Assembly (NCBI GenBank): GCA_002943765.1
Contig: PQWQ01000022.1
Location: forward strand, 186,001-250,000
DNA length: 64,000 nt
Direction of reading: 5' to 3'
Source of the DNA: Psoroptes ovis
Lineage: Eukaryota > Arthropoda > Arachnida > Sarcoptiformes > Psoroptidae
In this document: positions 33,462 through 46,331 of the stretch, one piece after another
How the letters are laid out: each line of letters starts with the position of its first letter
Position numbering within the stretch: position 1 is the stretch's first letter
Made by a program: the position numbers and the translations under genes
The notes under the pieces: model-generated
What the model was told of the DNA's origin: nothing
The model's database searches: none
The model's input: the letters and a program-made list of their open reading frames with translations, nothing else

Positions 33462-36400
33462 TCATAATTGAAGCATTTTACGTTGTATGAATGACATTAT
33501 TTCTTGAAATGATTGTGGTCGATGTTCAGGATTAGGCTCAATACATTTATGTAATAATTGATCGATATCTTTATGTGATTGTTTGAATGGTAGCAGCATT
33601 GGCAACTCAATCAATGGCTGTTGATTTTCGATAAAATCATAAATCATTTCTAAATATTCATCATCGCTCAATTGTTGGAATGGTTTTTGTTTACATTTGG
33701 TTAATATTTCCCAAAAACAAATACCAAATGAATATATTTCAGATATTTTATCAAACGTATTCGTGACAATTGATTGCGGACTCATCCATCGTATTGGTAA
33801 ATGATTATAATAATCATCGGCATATTGATCTAAATCGACGGCTAAACCATCCGATAATTTAATGGTCAAAGTTTGATTGGGATTATTTTTCTTCGAATTC
33901 GGATCAAATACAATTATATTGCGTGCAGCCAAATCTCTGTGTTGTTGTTTGATCGATTCCAAGTGTAAACAAGCCGATACAATTTGCTTGGTGATCGATA
34001 GTATTGTTTCCATGCTATTTTAAATGAAAGAATTGAATTAATCAAAGATTATACTTCTTTGAAGAGGAGAAATTTTCAAAAAAAAAAAAAAAAAAATTAA
34101 AATTTTAGTGTCAATGGCCATAGATTGCCTTTGTAAAGGTAAAATTAAATTTTCCACAGAATTTCAAATTGAATTAAGCTCAATTCCTAAATAACTAAAA
34201 ATTTAATTTTCAATTTTTAAAATCACAATTCAACTATAATGTGATATCCAGAGTTATTATGGGAATAAAATTGAAAAATTTTCAATGGAAAAAAATCCAT
34301 AGAAAATTCTATTTTTCCATTGAAATTGTAATTTAATTCAATTTTATTTTTGAAAAACTTAAAATTAAATTGAATAAACCAACTAAAATGGTCTCGAAAT
34401 GTCCATTCGAGGATGCTTAATGCCCTCATCAAATTTGCTGCTGCAAAATCCTATATATGGTGTTTTGATATTTACAAAGATTTAAAAATTTAAATCTCTA
34501 TTCAATTTGACCCTAATATTCAGGCTGTCCAGATTCTAGCCTCAAAGCTATCTAAAGAATGGCATTCAAATCTCTGATTTTTCAAAAATATTGCTGACTG
34601 CATAAGCTGATTCAGCAAATTATAAAAGATTTATGGTAAGAAAATTTAAATTTTTTGAAAAATTTGTTAAATAAATAAATAAATACCTTAATATATTTGT
34701 TTTACGAAGATAATAATTGAGATCACAATCACCATATTCCGTAATGGATGCAAAATATGTACAATTATCAATAATACCGAATAGACGCAGGAATAATTCA
34801 GGATTTTGAAATTTTCGCTGTTTTTCATTCAACTCGTCGATGAATTCATTTTTTAATGATAAATTATTGACAGTTCTAACAATAACTAATCGTGATTTTC
34901 GTACGGCTGCGGTTGCCGCCGGAGATGATGGAATATTGTTGTTAACAATCGCTGATATTGTACACAATAAAACATCACCGAATCGCGATTTACCCAGATT
35001 TTGTATGACACCAATTTCTGATTCATCAAAAATTCGAACACCAAAATGACCATTAATTAAATCATTGTTTGAAATTAAATTCTGTTGAATTGTTTGTTGA
35101 TTATTAAATGTATTCATTAATAATGGTTGATTGAATGACCATTGATTATTGATTAAATTAATATTATTATTATTATTCATCAATGTTCGTATATGACAAT
35201 TTGAATTGATTATGTTTCGTATGGGTGGATGAACAGCATGAATTCGATTACCATATATACTGATGTAATCAGAAGAAATTGATAATTAAAACATTGAACT
35301 TAATCAACAAAAATAAATTAATGTAAATACCTTTGTTCAATAATATCTGATGATGCATAAAATCTTGGATTAATTGTTTTACATATGATTGTCGAACGAT
35401 TGTCATTATTCAGATTACTTTTCAAAGTTTTTGATTGAATTGAAGAATTATTATTCGTACAAATAACATCTGGAATCGCATATTCACTTTCATCAATGAT
35501 GGCTATTTCTTTTGGTGAATAGTATAAGGGTGAGCCACCACCACCATTACTGTGATGATCATCATCATCATTGTTATCACGACCATCTCCATTAAAATTG
35601 ACATCTTTAAGCATATCTTTCATTGTTATATTGTTATGATTCATTAATCGTTGATTTGATATTAAATTTGAATTATTTAAATGTGAAGTTGAATTTTGAT
35701 TAGTTGATATTTCCGAAAATATATTATTCATTTTACGAATATTAAATTTTTTATACATTATTGATGTTAATAGCGATATGATAATCAAGGCTATTGATAA
35801 TAATTGAAACAATTAATGGTCTGAAACGACAAATGAATTTCATTTATCATACCTAAAATACACAGACAAGCAATTATCAATGAATATTTCAATGTCTGGT
35901 TATCAGTGTCGACATTTCGATTGATTTTATTCTGATTCGAATGATTTATTGTAAATTTATTCTTATCAATTTGATGATTTATAAATAATGATGTTTTTGT
36001 TGATGTATGATTATCATTGTTATAACTTGCTGATGATGATGATGCATATGCATTCGTAGGTGTCCATTCGTTGAACAACTTATTAATCTGTTCAATTGTC
36101 AAATTTTTTGATTTCAATGGATTCATTTGAAATGTAATTTCACTCAGTTGCAACCATTCAGATTGATATATGAGCTCGATCCGTACATATCGTCCTATAC
36201 GATTTCTTAATGGTATTAATATGTCTGAAGAACATTCAAGAATTAATAAAATTTAAATAGAATAAATAAGATTATTGATTACCTTGTGAATAATCATTCA
36301 CATTCGACACGATTGTTTGATATTCAACACTATGGCTCCATTGTTGATGATCTAATGAAAACCATGTGAAAATGTTTTGAAAACAATTCAAATTCTCCAT

Positions 36401-39254
36401 TTCGGATCGGCGACAATTGATGGTCATATCAGTGAAATTATAAATATTATCAAATTCAAATGACATTGTAACTGATGATGCTGATGATTCAATTAAATTC
36501 GATTGTTGATCTGACGAGATTATTCGTGGCCAACCGACCCAAAAATAATCTTCATCAATGGCTGCATTAATGAATGAATTATGTGAACTTGTGAAACTTT
36601 TCGTCGATTTAATACCATCAATTAGCTGTCCCAGACCATTTGACCAAATACCATTAGATAATGATTTAATACCATCATATGATAAATCTAAAAGTTTTTC
36701 TAAATTTTTTTCAATTAATATATGCTCATGTGAAGCTGGTATCGTATATGATATTGGACCTAAAACAAACAAACAAATTGATTCAAAAAAACAAAACAAA
36801 ATCGAATTCAATTTGTATTCATTTTTCTAAATCAAATCAAATGAATAAATAAATAAATAAATACCCTGATAAATACAACCATAAAGTTCAAAACGAAGGC
36901 ACACAGTACGTGTATGATTTGATATAGGCACAATTCGTAAATATTTTGCGGCCACAATCGGTATCGATAAATGTTGTCTGACAATCGTATTTGTATCGGA
37001 ATTTCCTTGTAAATTCTATGCAAGAAAATAAATGAATAAATGAGAAAAGAAATAATTAAAAATTTCATTTTGTATCCAAAAAGAAATTCCCTGTAGTAAT
37101 GATTTTTCTTTGGGATCTATGGACCCATAGATCCATTGTCATTAAAACTAATCTAAATATGGCTGTAATGATATCTTCAAATCAACGCAAAACATTGATT
37201 TGAATTTACATATATATCATGAAACAGAATCATTCCTACAATTACATTCAATGTTGTATTCTTTAATTCAATTTATATGTAAATTATTTTTTGGTCTATT
37301 TTTCAAATAGACCAAATTCAATACATCTCCTTGAAACCATATTTTTTTCTCCTTCAAATATATTCGATTACCGAAACGTGTACATTTTTCAAGTACACAT
37401 ATACCAATCGGGTACACTTGAGATATTATCAATGATACAATAGGCATTTGAATCAGTGAAAATGAAATTCATCTGAAAGTACGGTAGAGGATGCATAGAA
37501 AATGAAGAGTCTTTAGCATTATCATCTGGTATTTTGGGTTGTATTTAATTAACTAAACAAATAAAAAAGTATTAGTTTGTCCGAAAAGTTCATTCCGATT
37601 AATCGATATAGTTGCTCATGAAAATCGGCCAGAACTTTCCGGAAAACCTATTAAATCACAATAGAATTGTGTGTGTGCATGCAAAGATTTAAGATGTTTT
37701 TTACAATGTTTGAATTGAAATTCAATACATTCGAGGTTTACAGGGAAGAGAATTCAATTTCAATGATTGAATTCTCTCTGTGAAAATACATTGTAGCATA
37801 TTTTAGTTCGATTGAATATTAAATAAATGTATTCGTGTATTATGAATGTATTAATCATTATTGGAATGGAATTAAAAAAACTTGTATTGAATATTGAATA
37901 TACATACGGAAAAACCATTTAAACTTTTCCATTTAATCCATTTATTCGGTGATTGTTCTTCTCTTGAATAATAAATCGTATACCATTCGGTAAATTCTTG
38001 CCCCAAACCTTTACCATAACGTCCTTGTGTAGCAATACCAGTGATTACATGATAATTATCCAATGCTATTTGTATCCATTCACTGCCCGATGTTTCAGGA
38101 CCAAGCTGTTTTGATGGACACCATGCACCACCAGATTTATCTTTATTTAATCTGAAAAAAAATATAAATATAAAACCAGAATAAGAATACATTAAAAATA
38201 AGTTAATCTGATTTAACATTATCATATTATCTTTGAATTAAATTATTTCGGAAAATGAAAAAAATACCTTGCATTTTGTGGTCCAACATGCAACATTTCA
38301 AATGCAGATGATGCAGTCAGTGAAGTATCTGGTATCATTTCAGATTCCATTCCTAATGCATGTATACCACCACCACCGTTGCTGCTGCCGATCATTGAAC
38401 CTTCACCATAACCATCATTATCATAATTATATCTATCACATAATGTTGTCAATGATGGTGATGAGCTAGCTATCGATTTACCATTATCGATGCTACCATG
38501 TTCGAATATATTTGTATCTATATTTCGTCGTAATACATTCGTAAATAAATACAAAACTTATTATTATTCAACTGTGTATTCAACTAAACATATTGATGAA
38601 TGAATGAATGAATGAAACAAATCATCATCATTGAAAACAAATCAAAACATTGTATTATTGATCGAATAAAATAAAATAAAATAAAAACCTATTAATAATT
38701 AATTAGAAATGAAACAAACAAACAAATGGAAATTCTCAAAAACATAATCATGGAATTATTACTTTTTAGATAATAATCTAATGTTATTTTCTATGGCCAT
38801 AAATACATAGAAAATAATTCAAAAAACATTACAAATCATATTTGAAATGTAAACAATCATCAAATTAAATAATAAGCTTATATTTGATTCAAGTTAAAAT
38901 AGAACTATTTGGAGTAATCTCTTTGAAAAAAACAAATCCTTAATATTTATTTTCATACATTCATACATAATCTATGAGTCTAATATCGTAAAGGTTTAGT
39001 TTTGATCAAGAATCAAATAATAAAATGATGATTTTACCTGAAAATGATAATGGTTGATCATAATCATAATAATCATTTGGATGCTTTGAATGTTGTTGAC
39101 CGTTCGATATGTTTATTATTGATACAATGATGATGATGAGCAATAATAATAATTTTAATCGATACGGAATCAATAATGACGACACTATTGATTTCCGACG
39201 ATCATTGATAAATAATATTTGATTTGAATAATAATAATATTCATTTATCGTCAT
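33462..39254 (-). CDS. Ddr: Discoidin-domain receptor-like membrane protein, predicted pseudokinase
   Basis: Nine exons (39254-39038, 38517-38268, 38151-37908, 37015-36865, 36759-36283, 36224-35853, 35790-35331, 35259-34687, 34014-33462), all phases consistent, 1,098 residues. Signal sequence in exon 1. A discoidin domain spans C99 to C284 (ALGMESEMIPDTSLTAS, GAWCPSKQLG, FELYGC), then the DDR-specific second discoidin-like module (PISYTIPA...GRYVRIELIYQSEWLQLSEI). One transmembrane helix at 561-582 is split by an intron. A long Asn-rich juxtamembrane stretch precedes the kinase-like domain (about 805-1098). There HRDLAARN is intact (940-947), but the glycine loop is GKSRFG (813-818), the beta-3 Lys is R852, DFG reads D970-G-L, APE is P994-Q-S, and the helix-F Asp is E1007. 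DDRs are collagen-binding receptor kinases; this one probably binds matrix but signals without normal catalysis (inference). Confidence 0.9.
34078..34097. repeat. Poly(A) tract in DDR-like intron 8
   Basis: Twenty consecutive A on the plus strand, within the 672 bp intron between the two kinase exons. Confidence 0.9.
37574..37649 (-). repeat. Short TIR element, subfamily A, in DDR-like intron
   Basis: Reverse; tips AGTTTGTCC and GGAAAACCT. The only copy inside an intron of the gene-dense core (intron 37016-37907). Confidence 0.83.
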
Positions 39255-40115
39255 TTTATTGATTGATTTGTTGTCACAGGGTTTTCAAATTTTATATTTA
39301 ATAGCATTTGACAATTTTTGCTGGAAAATTTCCGAATATTTTCTCAAATCAATCAAATCATTCGCCAGATTTTTCAATATTTAGATAAGCCAGAATCCAA
39401 GACTAATACCTAGAATAAATATCGAGAATCACATGGGAAATGGTATGAACCAAAATTGTGTTCTCATCGTTCATTAAATTGAATCATTTGCCATTGATCA
39501 ATGATATACGAATGTGTTTAAGTAAGAATAATAATTTATAGTCACGGAAATTCAAAATTCTTAAACATGAATGTCAATGTTTACTTATTTTTGATGATGA
39601 TGTAAAAATGCTCCAACCATAAGGATAAACCAAGGTTCAATCTGTTTTAGTAGAAAATTAAACAAACAAAAATATAATTATTATAATTAGAATTTAATGG
39701 AAAACCAAAATAAAATTCGATTAATTCAAGATTAAATCAATCATATTTCAATGAGAATTTATTTTCATTGTTTCAATGTTTCCCAGAAAATTTTTCCAAG
39801 TAATCAATCAATCAATCAATTGGTTTATTTTGATTTAAGAACATTTCAAAATATTTTCATTTTCACTATTTTAAATCGACGAATCAATCAATTATCACGT
39901 AATTGTAATTATTATTATCAAAGTCAATTTGAGTACCAAGGCACTGGTCCTGAAATTTTTTTCATTTTGGTTCAAATAAAAACTTTTCACTATTTTTTTG
40001 ATAGTTCTGGAAACCAAAAATGGTGATCAATCATAATTCAATTCTATCATTGAACTATGGAATTGAATTATTGTTCTATTCAATTTTATTATGGAAAATA
40101 TTTTCTCGAAATATA

Positions 40116-40192
40116 AGGTTGTCCGAAAAGTTCATTCGGCTTAATCAATAGAGTTGCCACATGAAAATCGGCCAAAACTTTACGGACAGCCT
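40116..40192 (-). repeat. Short TIR element, subfamily A
   Basis: Reverse; well preserved, right arm CTTTACGGACAGCCT. Confidence 0.88.
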
Positions 40193-42624
40193 AACAGAAT
40201 TAAGTTCGAAATAAAATTGAAAAAAATTCTTCTGACCATTTAAAATGATTATTATCATACTTAATTTTCGAGTGGTGGTGAATACACCAACCATAGCCAT
40301 TGAAAAGAAAAAAAACAGATGTTCACATCATACAAAAAAGATAGCTGAGTTATATTGGTTTAATTGTGTTTTATTTAAATTATAAAAATAATAATTCAAT
40401 TCAAATAATACTTAAAATGGGATGCTTTTTCCCGGAAATTATTCCATATGTGGTCTCTTTTCGGTTTCGGAATCTATTGCAAAATATGGAAATCAATAGT
40501 CTTTGAATTTCAACACATGTTCAACACAAACATGTTATGGATTCATATTTCGATCAATTATATGAATTAATGAATGAATTCACTAATGAATTTTGTTTGG
40601 TTTTGAATGTTTTGCACCGACCAAAAAGCAAAACAAAGGTATTAACAGAAATTCTTGTAAAGATTTCTCGGCTCAGAAACATATGTCTTCAGGCAAATTT
40701 CTTCGGAGAAATTTATTAAAATCAAAATCTTAAAACAAGAATTGATAAATGTCTTAGACATAAATCAAATTTCATTACAACATCTTACAACAACAGCAAC
40801 CAAACGAATTGAAGCAAACAATCAATTGTGGTATTTCAACATCATTTCATGTGTAAGTCGTATCATCATTTGTAATCAATTATTTCGAAATTAATTTCGA
40901 AAGACAACAACCTCGGCTAAAAACATGATCAATTAATTAATCGATTCCCTTCAAGGAAAGCAAAAAGCTGGCATACAACACGCGTACAAAACAATCGTCG
41001 ATGATCACACACAACTTATGCACAAGTACAACTGAGATTCTTAGCATATTGAGATGATATATTCACTTAAGTATAGAAGAATATAATTAATTGTTTTCAA
41101 TGCATAAAAAATGAAATGAATGGCGATGTTTTATAAAATGTGTCAAATAATTATGAGAACATCAATTTCTTTAGACAAAATGTCAGATTTTTTCAATGAT
41201 TTCTAAAACAATAAATTAGCTTTGTGTGTGTATGAGGGTATTGTCATTGTGCATACATACATACAATTATGATTTGCCATTGAACATGAATGGATGACGA
41301 AAAATCTAACACAATAGACTTGAATTTTGAACTGTGAATCAAAGATTTTTCGATGCTCATTTTTTATCAATTAAAAATTTCATTTTTTCCAACATTCAAA
41401 TGGCGTATTAAATTGAAAAAATCATTTTTAAGAGAAATTTCAAAACTACCAACTCATTGTATAAACTAATGTTGAAAAAAATCCTAAATTAATGAGCATT
41501 CCATTCATACATCATACTAACATTCATTCATCCGAATGAGCTGCAAAATTGAAATTCGAACATGTTCATTTTCTTAGATTTTTCATAGAAAATTTTGGAG
41601 ATGCGCAGCTTTGATTTTGAAAATTCATGATCTTAAGCTTTGTATGTGGGGCATCTTAATTTAAATGAATTACTGATTTGGAGTAAATTTGAATGAAATG
41701 AATATCGACATACAGGGACAGAGTAGAATCTTGAATTAATTCAAAAATGGTCCCCTCGTAGAAGACAGCAGAGTCATTACGGGAGAAAAGGGACAACAAC
41801 AAATTGTTATTTATTCTTTATTCAAGCTGAATAAATAAGAATAAATATAATTGAACAATTGTCAATACGTGAGTTTTCACTGTTTCCAGTGATTTGATTC
41901 GCTTCATACATTTGCTTCATTGCATTGTTGTTGGTTGATGATGATAATAAATTCAATTAGCTCCACCATATATATTGAAATTCAAATACAATATATGACA
42001 TGGAAGATTGAAAGTTTCAACAACGAATACGAATAATAAAAGTATAGTAAATTATCATTTTCATTTTGTGGTCACTTATGGTTCGAAATTTTCTGAAAAT
42101 TTCTCTCAAACATTTCAGAGCCAAGAAAATGGTCCCTGTAAATCAATATATATTCTATTATTTGAGAAATTCAAAAAAAGTAAATTTCTGTAGATTCTTT
42201 GGTTCATCAAATTGTGTATATGGTTCATTCATTCATTCATTTTCATTTTAACAATCTGTTCCAAAGAATCTTATTACCAATTTCCAATTATTTGAATTGG
42301 AAATATATATTATCATTATTAAATGACTACACAGAAAAAGATGTTTCGATTGAAACTAATGCTATCCTTAATATATAAAATGGTAATTTGAATTTGAAAT
42401 GGTTCAAAATGTTGAAATGATGATGATCATGATATGTGTGGACCAGCCGGTCTCACTGCTTTTTATGGCTCATTTTTTCGCTAGAGATTCATTGAAATAC
42501 ACTTGAATGATTCACAAATTCTGCTGGAAATTATCAATTTCATCGAAAAAATAAATTGCATGCAAATAATAATAACTATATTCTGTTCTCTCAATATTTC
42601 GTCAATGGTCAATTTATAAATATT

Positions 42625-42699
42625 AGGTTGTCCGGAAAGTTTTTGCCATATCGTTCAAGAAAATCATTGGAAAATTGGCAAAAACTTTTCGGACAATCT
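42625..42699 (+). repeat. Short TIR element, subfamily B
   Basis: Interior TTTTTGCCATATCG ... AAAATTGGCAAAAAC; tips AGGTTGTCC and GGACAATCT. Confidence 0.87.
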
Positions 42700-43173
42700 A
42701 AATATTTTTCAATATATTGATTTTCTATTTGAATGACCATATTATTGATAATAATAATAAATTGATGGGTTGATAATATTCATTTTAAGCATGATTACAA
42801 TGTTATCAATTGTTTTAGGAAGGTGTTTTGGAGGAAATCATTGAATGAATGACAGAATTTACGATCATTCTTTATATGAAGGAAATTCTCATATTTAGCG
42901 GTATGTGTCATGTTAATAGAGAGCAATTTGATCGTTAGGATCATTTTAAATAGTCTAAAATTTAATTTGATTCAAATTTTCATATTTTTTTCTCATATGG
43001 AAATTTATGAATTTAAATATAATTTATGATAGCTCGAAAAAAAAATTCAGATCCTGCAAAGCTATAAAGCTATTTGGTTATGTTATGGGCATATTCAAAT
43101 AACAATAATAATTTAAAGATTAAAATTTTCATTTTCTAGAAAATGAAAATGCGATAAATTTCACTTTTTTATT

Positions 43174-43250
43174 AGATTGTCCGAAAAGTTCTTGCCGATT
43201 TTCCAATTATTTTCTACGATATAACCTAGCAAAAACTATTCGGACAATCT
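43174..43250 (-). repeat. Short TIR element, subfamily B
   Basis: Reverse complement of the B interior (TACGATATAACC near the centre). Confidence 0.86.
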
Positions 43251-44297
43251 AATATTTTGGACGAGGAAATTTATGAAATTTTTTTCTCTTGGTTATTTTA
43301 TGGAATTTAGTAAATTTGAAATTCTTGAAAATAAACAAATTATTTAAATTATCTTCGTCTTTATCATGGGCCTTTTGGACCTAAACCAAGTCTTTTAGAG
43401 AGAATCTTTTAATACAAATATAAATTACACTAAATTATCATAAGGACTCAAACTTTAACCTTCACTATTTCAATGATGAAAAAAAAGTTAATTTTAATTA
43501 TGATTTTGAAAGAAATTAACCTTTAAATCATATTTGAAAACAAATGGATGCATGCATACATGTTTCAACAATTTTGAAATCGAAATTCGAATCGGTTATA
43601 AATAATTTAAATTTCAGAATTCGTAAAAATAATGAAAATGAATCTCTGTGATAATTTATTTTTATCAGATTTATCATCCATAGACTAACATTCACACTAA
43701 TGTAAATGACAATTTTTTTGGGCTTAATCTCAGAGGTAAATATCGTTAGTATTAGGGTCGAATCAATGCAATGAAATTTATGCAAGAAAATTAATATTAA
43801 TAGTGATTTCATTCATGTTGTATGGATGCACAGTTTGAATGCACAAAATAAATAATGTTCAACATCATGAATTCAGATGCATTAAATATGTTTGGAACGG
43901 AAATAAACAGATAAAACAAATACAAAACTAATGATAATTTGCAATGTATGAACCGGTAAATTTTCATTATATGTTTATGGCTCCAAACAGAATCGAATGA
44001 ATTGCATAGAAAATCGTATTTCGGGTAATTTCATTATGAAAATGACAAAATGTAAATTGTTTGAATGTTTACAATTAGATAAGCCATTTTCATTTTCGCA
44101 AAACAATGAATATATAATATACAGAGACTAAAACTAAACCAAGCAAGAAAAAATAATCAAATAACATTATTACAACAAACACATTCATTTATTTATCCAA
44201 ATACGTCATTCTGAAAACAAATGCAGCATCATCAGCAAACCCCTTATGACCGAAATATATATCATTTGATTATATTATTTTTTACAACATTCTATTT

Positions 44298-44376
44298 AGG
44301 TTGTCCGAAAAGTTCATTCTGCTTAATCACAATAGAGTCGGCACATGAAAATCGGCTAGAACTTTTCGGACAGCCT
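44298..44376 (-). repeat. Short TIR element, subfamily A
   Basis: Reverse; 79 bp with CACAATAGAG insertion variant, counterpart of GTGATAAAG copies. Confidence 0.87.
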
Positions 44377-44640
44377 AATCAGTTTTATTATTTCAGCACT
44401 ATTCGCGAATATGATTACATTAAAAATAAACATTTTCAAAGATAAAATGAATTAAATAATAATAATAATTAACGAATGAATGAAATATTTAGAACAATAG
44501 ATTCAAAAAACAAAAAAAAAACAATGAAATATTGTTATATTAATATTAATATGTGTATGCGAGCATGGAAATGTATACATTCACAATTCATGCATGATTT
44601 CAATGATAATAAATGTTTTTTTCATAAATATAATTTTTAA

Positions 44641-45087
44641 TTATAATGAAAATGATTCAAATTTTTCCATTTTCGGGGCCAGAATTGACACCCAGAATAT
44701 GGAATCATTGCTTTTGGTATCATTTTGATATAATTTGCACTGATCAAGTGAAAATCCATGCAAAATTATTGAAAAATCAACGAAATTTTTAATTATAAAT
44801 TTTACTGGATATTTTCCTCCGAGTCGATTATTGAAAAATATTTGATGAAATTCGGGAATAATTTTGGGCGTCATTTGATTGAATAATGCAAATAATACAT
44901 TTGAAGAAATCATTGACGCTTTTGAACACACAAGATCGGGCGTCACTTGGGCGTCAAGTGTGTTCAATGATTGTTTGAACAAAATAAACAAGATGAAAAT
45001 GTCTTCAAATTTGTTAACACACATATGAAATATGAATTTCAAATTATCTGTCTGTCTTGCTGTAACCAAAGAATTGATGCGGCACAT
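44641..45087 (-). CDS. Unassigned 148-residue open frame
   Basis: The longest uninterrupted ATG-initiated frame in the 25 kb right-hand block. The product starts MCRINSLVTARQTD and includes NTLDAQVTPDLVCSKASM and LGGKYPVKFIIKNF; four cysteines, one short hydrophobic stretch (residues 27-40), no signal peptide or known motif. In such AT-rich DNA a 447 bp frame is uncommon but not impossible by chance. No splice signals or promoter recognised. It could be an orphan gene, an exon, or a relic. Confidence 0.25.
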   Translation of the reverse strand: MCRINSLVTARQTDNLKFIFHMCVNKFEDIFILFILFKQSLNTLDAQVTPDLVCSKASMISSNVLFALFNQMTPKIIPEFHQIFFNNRLGGKYPVKFIIKNFVDFSIILHGFSLDQCKLYQNDTKSNDSIFWVSILAPKMEKFESFSL

Positions 45088-45708
45088 TTCTTTTGAAGTT
45101 CAATTTCTCCAAAATTTTCAAGACAAAACAACTGAGAAAAAATTTGAGAAATCGAAAAAAAAGGCCGACAAAAAACTTGTTCATTTGTTGTAGTGATATG
45201 TTCATTGACTGAGAAATGCCAGGGAAAGGGGTTATTATTAGTTCAATTTAAATGATTTTTGAAATAAAAAAAATCATAATTAACAAGTTTAAAATTGGAA
45301 TTTTCAAAATTCAAAGAAATTCTGCAAGGCCATAGGCTTTAAACGTCGAATATTTTTTTTCAGAAAAAATATTCTACTTAAACGTCTGAATCTTGGTTTT
45401 GTCATTTTCTCATTTTTCTCAAGAAATTCCCTTCGAAACGTTACCGTTCAATCAATGCAAGGAATGGTGAAAAAGAAATGACAAAATCAGATTCAGATAA
45501 AATGAATTTTTTACTACATTTGACTTAAGGCACTGGGGCTTGTTTAAGATGCTTTTTTGGAGCAAATCATTGATGAAAGTCATCAAATGCATTTGACATT
45601 TTTCGTTCTTCAGTTTTAGATTAAATTTGCTTAGAAATTTGATTAAATTTGGTTTTGTTTTTTCTGATCGAAAATCAAATTATATTTTGACAATTTTTCT
45701 TTCATATC

Positions 45709-45784
45709 TGGTTGTCCTGAAAGTTTTGGCCGATTTTCATGAGCAACTGTATTGATTAAGCGGAATGAACTTCTTGGACAACCT
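45709..45784 (+). repeat. Short TIR element, subfamily A
   Basis: Forward; TGGTTGTCC left tip, right arm CTTCTTGGACAACCT. Confidence 0.85.
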
Positions 45785-46255
45785 AATATTTCTACTGGAA
45801 AATTTCCCTGGAAAATAAATGCTAGTAATCAGGTGGAAACCAATGAATGATGAACGGAATGAATTCATCAAATTTCGAATGATCGAAAAGAGAATTTATT
45901 GAGTTTTTGAAAATTTTAATTTAATTATCAAAGTAAATGGAACCACCAATCGTATTTCTATAAAATTTCATCTATTTTTAATGCTTAATTCTGAAAGATA
46001 GTTCAGTTTTCAAATTTTTTCTCTCCAAAATAGATTTTCGGGAAAATTTATTTTCATTAAAAATCTTTGAAATGTTTGTAAAACAAACAAGTAAAAAATT
46101 TAAAAGCTAATAAAAATTTACACAGAAAAGAATTTTAATCAGATAAAACAAAAAAATTAGAGCAAAACATTTTGAACACAAAAACTTTGAATATATTCAC
46201 ATGAACGAAAAATAAGTTTTGTGTTCGTACACATTTGGAGAGAATTCAAATATTT

Positions 46256-46331
46256 AGGTTGTCCGAAAAGTTCTGACCGATTTTCATAAACAATTCTATT
46301 GATTAAGCCGAATGAACTTTTCGGACAGCCT
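46256..46331 (+). repeat. Short TIR element, subfamily A
   Basis: Forward; CTGACCGATTTTCATAAAC interior, tips AGGTTGTCC and GGACAGCCT. Confidence 0.87.

Larger units (their letters stand above)
39255..44640. other. Gene-poor stretch upstream of the DDR-like gene
   Basis: Presumed receptor promoter side, then AT-rich DNA with four TIR elements (40116, 42625, 43174, 44298). Short open frames here begin at non-ATG codons or have no family resemblance. No exon could be supported. Confidence 0.45.

Noticed and set aside
34522..34545. AGGCTGTCCAGATTCTAGCC resembles a left arm of the TIR element, in the DDR-like intron.
   Set aside because: No matching right arm within 100 bp and several mismatches; could be a fragment but cannot be supported.
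36832..37068. 78-codon minus frame over the fourth receptor exon.
   Set aside because: Out of frame with the discoidin sequence; the real exon is 37015-36865 and ends the domain with ELYGC.
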